From assembly GCA_903916135.1 (NCBI GenBank), contig CAIWVT010000459.1, positions 1 to 30,268 of the forward strand: 30,268 bases of DNA. The letters are read 5' to 3'. The stretch's first letter is position 1. Each line of letters starts with the position of its first letter. A program made the translations under genes and the position numbers. The stretch is from an uncultured bacterium. Its GTDB lineage: Bacteria > Bacteroidota > Bacteroidia > Bacteroidales > CAIWKO01. Below the pieces are notes generated by a model. That model was not told where the DNA came from. It did not search any database and was given only the letters and a program-made list of their open reading frames with translations. Below, piece by piece: positions 25,829-30,268 of the stretch.

Positions 25829-28288
25829 ATGAAACGAATTACGCAAAAATTGTTGCCCGCATTACTATTGTTGATGCCTATGCTCACTTTCGGAAGTGAA
25901 GCTGATTTAAAAATTCCCGAAGCCATTAAAAACCAACACATCCTTTATTATGGTTTTATTGTAACCATTCTTGGATTGCTTTTTGGATTGTACCAATTCA
26001 TGAAAGTAAAGAAACTTCCTGCTCACAAATCAATGTTAGACATTGCAGAAGTTATTTACCAAACCTGTAGAGCCTATCTGAAGCAACAAGGAAAGTTCCT
26101 TGCTATTTTATTTTTATTCATTGGAGCCGCCGTTGCTGGTTACTTTGGATTTCTATCTCCCATCGGAGACACAGCCGGAGCACGTTTTGGGTCAGTTGCT
26201 TTAATCATCACATGGACCGTTGTTGGTATTTTAGGTTCCTATTCAGTAGCTGCTTTTGGTATCAGAATGAATACCTTAGCTAATGCTCGTATGGCATTTG
26301 CCTCCTTACGCAAAAATCCATTAAAATTGCTGCATATTCCGTTAGATGCCGGTATGAGCATTGGAGTTGTGTTGATTTGTGTTGAGTTGATGTTGATGTT
26401 GATTATTTTATTATTTATGCCGGGCGAATTAGCCGGAGCATGTTTTATTGGTTTTGCCATTGGCGAATCTTTAGGTGCTTCTGCTTTGCGTATTGCTGGT
26501 GGTATCTTCACCAAGATTGCCGACATTGGTTCCGACTTAATGAAAGTTGTATTCAAAATTGGCGAAGACGATCCACGTAACCCTGGCGTTATTGCTGACT
26601 GCACGGGTGACAATGCCGGCGATTCAGTTGGACCAACTGCCGATGGTTTCGAAACCTACGGTGTTACAGGTGTTGCTTTAATTTCTTTCATCCTTCTAGC
26701 TGTTGGCGGTGCTGCTTTTGGCATGACCGACTTAATCACAAGTGAACTAAAAGTAAAATTATTGGTATGGATTTTCGTGATGCGTATCCTGATGATTATT
26801 ACTTCCATCGTGGCTTTCTACATCAATGGCATGTATGCTAATGCTCGTTATAGCGGCAAAGAAGATTTAGATTTCGAAAAACCATTAACCAGCTTGGTTT
26901 GGATTACTTCTTTACTTTCAATTGTTGTTACCTTTGTAGCCAGCTACATTTTGATTCCTGACTTAAACGGACATACCGATATGTGGTGGATACTTTCAAC
27001 CATCATCAGTTGTGGTACCATTGGCGGAGCTTTGATTCCTGAATTCACAAAAATATTTACATCGCCAAAATCATCCCACGTACAAGAAGTTGTTGCGGCA
27101 GGTCGCGAAGGCGGTGCTTCCTTAGTTATCCTTTCGGGTTTAGTTGCCGGCAATTTCAGTGCCATTTGGACAGGTTTAGTTTTCTTCGTATTGATGTTTA
27201 TTGCTTATTTCGCCAGTACATTTGGATTGGATGCTATCATGATTTATCCTTCTATCTTTGCCTTTGGCTTGGTAGCTTTTGGTTTGTTAGGCATGGGTCC
27301 TGTTACGATTGCTGTTGACAGCTATGGTCCTGTTACCGATAACGCACAATCTGTTTATGAACTTTCCTTAATCGAAGAAGATAAAGAAAAAGCCACAGCA
27401 GAGATTGAAAAAGAATTTGGTTTCAAACCCGATTGGGAAAAATCTAAATATTATCTCGAAGCAAATGATGGCGCAGGTAACACATTTAAAGCAACCGCAA
27501 AACCTGTATTGATAGGTACGGCTGTTGTGGGTGCCACCACCATGATTTTCGCTTTGATTTTGATGATTGAAAAAACCTTGGGCGTTAAACCTGAAACCAT
27601 TCTTAACATACTGAATCCGTATTCAATTTTAGGATTTATCTTAGGTGGCTGTGTTATCTATTGGTTTACGGGTGCATCAATGCAAGCCGTTACTACTGGT
27701 GCTTACAGAGCAGTTGAGTATATCAAAAGAAACATCAACCTTGACCCTGATGCTCCTAAAAAAGCAGATACAGCGAAATCTATTGAAGTGGTAAAAATCT
27801 GTACACAGTATGCTCAAAAAGGTATGTTTAATATTTTTGTAGGTATTTTCTTCTTTGCATTAGCCTTTGCATGTCTTTCTTCCCCATCGGGTATTGGCGG
27901 AAACAATGCCGTTGCTTTATTTATCAGTTATTTGATTTCGATTGCTGTGTTTGGTTTGTTCCAAGCTATCTTCATGGCGAATGCCGGCGGATGTTGGGAT
28001 AATGCTAAAAAGGTTATTGAAGTAGATTTAAGAGAAAAAGGAACTCCTTTGCACGATGCTTCCATTGTTGGAGATACAGTAGGCGATCCTTTCAAAGACA
28101 CCTCTTCTGTAGCTTTGAACCCTATCATTAAGTTCACCACTTTGTTTGGATTATTAGCAATGGAAATTGCCATTTCACCAAACTTCAGAGACTATGCCCC
28201 TTATGCAGGCGTTGTGTTCTTTGCAATAGCTTTGGTATTTGTTTGGCGTTCATTCTACAAAATGAGAATTAAATCTGAAAAAGTTTAA
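25829..28288 (+). CDS. hppA: membrane-bound ion-translocating pyrophosphatase
   Basis: This integral membrane enzyme couples hydrolysis of pyrophosphate to pumping of H+ or Na+. The 819 residues include about 16 membrane helices after a signal-like N-terminus. The substrate-binding loop is GEDDPRNPGVIADCTGDNAG (245-264) followed by DSVGPTADGFETYG; the C-terminal motif is NAGGCWDNAKKVIE and GDTVGDPFKDTSS. At the site that separates potassium-dependent from independent enzymes, this protein has K554 in GNTFKATAK, where potassium-dependent enzymes have alanine, pointing to potassium independence. It is longer than most (660-770) owing mainly to the N-terminus and an acidic insert near 515-545. 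A strong terminator follows. Confidence 0.96.
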   Translation: MKRITQKLLPALLLLMPMLTFGSEADLKIPEAIKNQHILYYGFIVTILGLLFGLYQFMKVKKLPAHKSMLDIAEVIYQTCRAYLKQQGKFLAILFLFIGAAVAGYFGFLSPIGDTAGARFGSVALIITWTVVGILGSYSVAAFGIRMNTLANARMAFASLRKNPLKLLHIPLDAGMSIGVVLICVELMLMLIILLFMPGELAGACFIGFAIGESLGASALRIAGGIFTKIADIGSDLMKVVFKIGEDDPRNPGVIADCTGDNAGDSVGPTADGFETYGVTGVALISFILLAVGGAAFGMTDLITSELKVKLLVWIFVMRILMIITSIVAFYINGMYANARYSGKEDLDFEKPLTSLVWITSLLSIVVTFVASYILIPDLNGHTDMWWILSTIISCGTIGGALIPEFTKIFTSPKSSHVQEVVAAGREGGASLVILSGLVAGNFSAIWTGLVFFVLMFIAYFASTFGLDAIMIYPSIFAFGLVAFGLLGMGPVTIAVDSYGPVTDNAQSVYELSLIEEDKEKATAEIEKEFGFKPDWEKSKYYLEANDGAGNTFKATAKPVLIGTAVVGATTMIFALILMIEKTLGVKPETILNILNPYSILGFILGGCVIYWFTGASMQAVTTGAYRAVEYIKRNINLDPDAPKKADTAKSIEVVKICTQYAQKGMFNIFVGIFFFALAFACLSSPSGIGGNNAVALFISYLISIAVFGLFQAIFMANAGGCWDNAKKVIEVDLREKGTPLHDASIVGDTVGDPFKDTSSVALNPIIKFTTLFGLLAMEIAISPNFRDYAPYAGVVFFAIALVFVWRSFYKMRIKSEKV

Positions 28289-28305
28289 TCGTATTTTTCT
28301 GATAC

Positions 28306-28349
28306 AAAAACCGCCTGTAACATACGTTGCAGGCGGTTTTTTTTTGCAC
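28306..28349 (+). terminator. intrinsic terminator after hppA
   Basis: AACCGCCTG (28309-28317) pairs with CAGGCGGTT (28330-28338) and is followed by a run of Ts (to 28345). The stem is GC-rich and the loop is 12 nt with inner AC/GT pairing. Confidence 0.9.
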
Positions 28350-28407
28350 ATTGCAATTTAGCGACATCTATTTCGTTAAACTCTATGGTTTCTTTGAAAA
28401 AATCCTT

Positions 28408-28415
28408 TAATTTTG
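28408..28415 (+). promoter_or_regulatory. Bacteroidota -7 element (TAATTTTG) for the PorT-like gene
   Basis: TAATTTTG lies 26 nt before the ATG at 28442. It falls inside the upstream in-frame extension starting at 28385, which supports the later start with its normal signal peptide. Confidence 0.55.
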
Positions 28416-28441
28416 CATTATCTTATTCATGCCGTTTTATT

Positions 28442-29197
28442 ATGAAATTGAAATATCTACTTTATATAGTGCTGTTGTTACAGTTTTCAGCCATCAATTC
28501 CTTTGCTCAAGAGAAGGAAGAAGCAAAAAAAATTAATGTTGACCGTGAGATTAAAGGCATACTGATAGGCGGAGTTAATCTCACTCAGGTGGATGGGGAT
28601 CAGGTATATGGTTTTCATAAAGCGGGAATTAATGCCGGCTTTGGTGGCATGCTTCCTTTAGGGCATCGCTTTTCCTTAAGCGTCGAAGTGTTGTATGATG
28701 AAAAAGGGGCATTTCAAAAAATACCAAATTCTACCGCTGATTCAGGAAAACAGCTTCCATATTATTCATTGAAATGGAACTATTTGACAGCACCTATCAT
28801 GGTTCATTTTGAAGACCGCAGCACCTGGACCTTTGGTTTGGGATTCTCTTGGGGACGAATGATTTCTTTCAAAGAAAAAGAGTGGAATGTGGATAAACCA
28901 TGGACTCGCCCGGATACGATAACCTATAAAACAAAAAATGACTTCTCCGTAATTGCCGATATTCGCTTTAGAGTATGGAAACATTTGAAATTTAATATTC
29001 GCTATTCCTATTCGATGGCTAAGATTCGAAGTCGTTATTATAATCCCCAGCCGGGCAGTATTGATCCATGGACTCGCAATCAATTTAACAATACTATTAC
29101 TATCCGTCTTCTCTATTATTTTAACGAGAAATATCTTCCCGAACGTTTTAAATTCAATAAAAAGAAAAAAGAGAAGAAAACAAAAGCCCAAGAATAG
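28442..29197 (+). CDS. PorT-like outer-membrane beta-barrel protein
   Basis: I start the protein at ATG 28442 (251 residues), where a clean signal peptide begins (MKLKYLLYIV ... NSFAQ). The mature part reads as a small beta-barrel: alternating strands such as GILIGGVNLTQVDGDQVYGF, LSVEVLYDEKGAF, FNIRYSYSMAKIR and NTITIRLLYYF, in the outer-membrane beta-barrel (PorT-like) family common in Bacteroidota. An ITYKTKNDFSVIADIRFRV segment and conserved tryptophans are present. The end is a highly basic tail (FNKKKKEKKTKAQE). PorT itself is a T9SS component, but this paralogue-rich family cannot be assigned a precise role from sequence. It is monocistronic. Confidence 0.8.
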   Translation: MKLKYLLYIVLLLQFSAINSFAQEKEEAKKINVDREIKGILIGGVNLTQVDGDQVYGFHKAGINAGFGGMLPLGHRFSLSVEVLYDEKGAFQKIPNSTADSGKQLPYYSLKWNYLTAPIMVHFEDRSTWTFGLGFSWGRMISFKEKEWNVDKPWTRPDTITYKTKNDFSVIADIRFRVWKHLKFNIRYSYSMAKIRSRYYNPQPGSIDPWTRNQFNNTITIRLLYYFNEKYLPERFKFNKKKKEKKTKAQE

Positions 29198-29480
29198 GGG
29201 CAGGTAACATGAACTAAAGTATTTGATTGGAAAGTTTGTGGAAGTATTCACCAAAGTGAAGCGGAGCTATACGGGGAAGTTTTTGAAGGAAGTTCTTTAG
29301 ACGAAATAAACCACGGAGACACGGAGAGCACTAAGAAACACTAAGAAATTTTCATCTCATTTTTTTTATGTTGAATCACACATAAATTAATATTGATAAA
29401 AAAAAATAGCTCTATATAAAAACTTTTGATTAATTTTGACATCAAATTAAAATCAGAATAAATTGAACCATCTGCTAAAA
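29198..29480. other. intergenic region without genes
   Basis: No gene is visible. It contains a CCACGGAGACACGGAGAGCA then CTAAGAAACACTAAGAAA stretch at 29311-29348, a kind of dispersed low-complexity sequence seen widely in intergenic DNA of environmental bacteria. The remainder is AT-rich. Confidence 0.5.
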
Positions 29481-29549
29481 TATAACAAAAGCTCTGAAAC
29501 CCTTGCTAGAGTAGAGAGAGAGAGAACTCCTTTACTAGCTTTTGTTATA
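29481..29549. repeat. dispersed element copy 3 with perfect inverted repeat
   Basis: TATAACAAAAGCT at 29481-29493 is the exact reverse complement of AGCTTTTGTTATA at 29537-29549, with 43 bp between them that include AAACCCTTGCTAGAG and an (AG)n run (29515-29524). The AAAGCTC..AACCCTTGCTA part matches copies at 1039-1100 and 12665-12720. Confidence 0.7.
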
Positions 29550-29635
29550 ACTCGACAAAATTTTCTGCCGTCGTTCAAACTTATTTTTCAGCAATATCTT
29601 CACATCAGTTTTTTTATTTTTCAAAACCTACAGGC

Positions 29636-30073
29636 ATGAAAATAGCTTTTGGCTTTGCTCGTGCCTCCACTTCCAATTATTTGAATTTCACAAACACCTC
29701 CACATCCTGCATTCCACAAGCACCTGAAGCCTTTCAATCTGCTATAAAACATCAATTTATACCGAATTTAGACACTCCAAAATTTGCTTCAGGAGGTCCG
29801 ACTTCGGTATTGCAAGCGTACATTTCCCCATTGCAAGGGTACAATGCCCCATTGCAAGGGTACAATGCCCCATTGCAAGGGTACAATGCCGCATTGCATG
29901 CGTACAATGCCGCATTGCAAACATACAATGCCGAATTGCAAGCGTACAATGCCGAATTGCAAGCGTACAATTCCATTTTGCAAGCGTACAATTCCATTTT
30001 GCAAGCGTACAATTCCGAAATCGGAGCATGCAAAATGGAAATAGTGATTCACTTTGCTTTTTCAGGATTATGA
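29636..30073 (+). CDS. possible heptapeptide-repeat protein spanning tandem array 3
   Basis: This 145-residue frame has a ~57-residue non-repetitive lead (MKIAFGFARASTSNYLNF...), then ten heptapeptides of the LQAYNAE/LQGYNAP type encoded by the 21-bp array, and a short tail (KMEIVIHFAFSGL). It starts with ATG after a stop and the frame is the longest across the array. However, four other frames are also open because the unit is a multiple of three, there is no -7 element close upstream, and composition outside the array is weakly coding-like. I keep it as a possibility only. Confidence 0.28.
   Translation: MKIAFGFARASTSNYLNFTNTSTSCIPQAPEAFQSAIKHQFIPNLDTPKFASGGPTSVLQAYISPLQGYNAPLQGYNAPLQGYNAALHAYNAALQTYNAELQAYNAELQAYNSILQAYNSILQAYNSEIGACKMEIVIHFAFSGL
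29810..30019. repeat. 21-bp tandem array 3, 10 units
   Basis: Ten units of exactly 21 bp begin at 29810 and every 21 bp to 29999. Each reads TTGCAAGCGTACAAT (or TTGCAAGGGTACAAT) followed by a variable GCCCCA/GCCGAA/TCCATT end. Units 2 and 3 are identical, as are 8 and 9. No indels occur. TTGCAA and GTAC are the palindromic parts of the unit. The array is followed by GTGs and AAAAATGGAAAATGAAAAAT low-complexity sequence to about 30100. Confidence 0.95.
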
Positions 30074-30251
30074 AAAAAGGTTTAATGAAAAATGGAAAAT
30101 GAAAAATTTTAGCCCAACTCTTTGGAAAAAAGGAGATATTAGGGACGTGCAAAGTTGCAAATTTCGTACAGCCGAGAATTTTATAAGAAGTATATTTTCA
30201 AGTTTCAAGCACAAAATTGATATAAATTAACGCTACAAGACTATTTTATTT

Positions 30252-30259
30252 TATCTTTG
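30252..30259 (+). promoter_or_regulatory. Bacteroidota -7 element (TATCTTTG) at right edge
   Basis: TATCTTTG near the end of the window matches TAnnTTTG and suggests a plus-strand gene that starts just beyond 30268. Confidence 0.4.
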
Positions 30260-30268
30260 CAAAATAAA

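Overview
The window is a chromosomal segment of a Bacteroidota (Bacteroidetes) bacterium. The evidence is a type A type IX secretion (T9SS) sorting domain on a peptidase, PorT-like and OmpA-like outer-membrane proteins, and repeated Bacteroidota -7 promoter elements of the form TAnnTTTG just upstream of the best start codons. Shine-Dalgarno sequences are absent and coding is AT-rich. I cannot fix the order or genus from sequence alone.

Layout. 1-180 holds REP-like palindromes in an inverted pair. 231-2872 is an accessory block on the minus strand: a small membrane protein, two small lipoproteins and a 247-aa protein of unknown function, with a 21-bp tandem array (2017-2310) just upstream of the last. 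3165-6836 (minus) is an envelope operon: a T9SS-exported M1 aminopeptidase followed by an OmpA-family lipid/peptidoglycan-facing protein. 6975-9782 (plus) is a TolC-like channel plus HlyD/MacA-like adaptor with no inner-membrane pump beside them. 9897-12509 (minus) is a large AsmA-like protein. 12510-15290 is a second accessory block: an FN3-like protein, a second 21-bp array (13690-13920), a 38-aa peptide gene with its own promoter, and a PD-(D/E)XK nuclease-family protein of low GC.

15525-20493 is a peptide-use cluster: POT-type peptide/MFS transporter, secreted C69 dipeptidase and a fused two-domain oligopeptide ABC ATPase. 20494-21121 is a repeat-rich intergenic stretch. 21122-22333 is queA (GC-rich). 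22468-25410 (minus) is a probable bfn-like nuclease / nucleoside symporter / gapA operon. 25829-28288 is a membrane pyrophosphatase (hppA) with a strong terminator. 28442-29197 is a PorT-like beta-barrel protein. The right end (29198-30268) holds more dispersed repeats, a third 21-bp array (29810-30019) and a promoter pointing out of the window.

The housekeeping genes are ordinary. The most unusual signal is that three tandem arrays with unrelated unit sequences all have exactly the same 21-bp period and no indels (14, 11 and 10 units). Two of them adjoin accessory genes with the same two-part layout (helical N-terminus, beta-rich C-terminus). A related dispersed GCTC..CCTTGCTA element also lies near each of the three loci.
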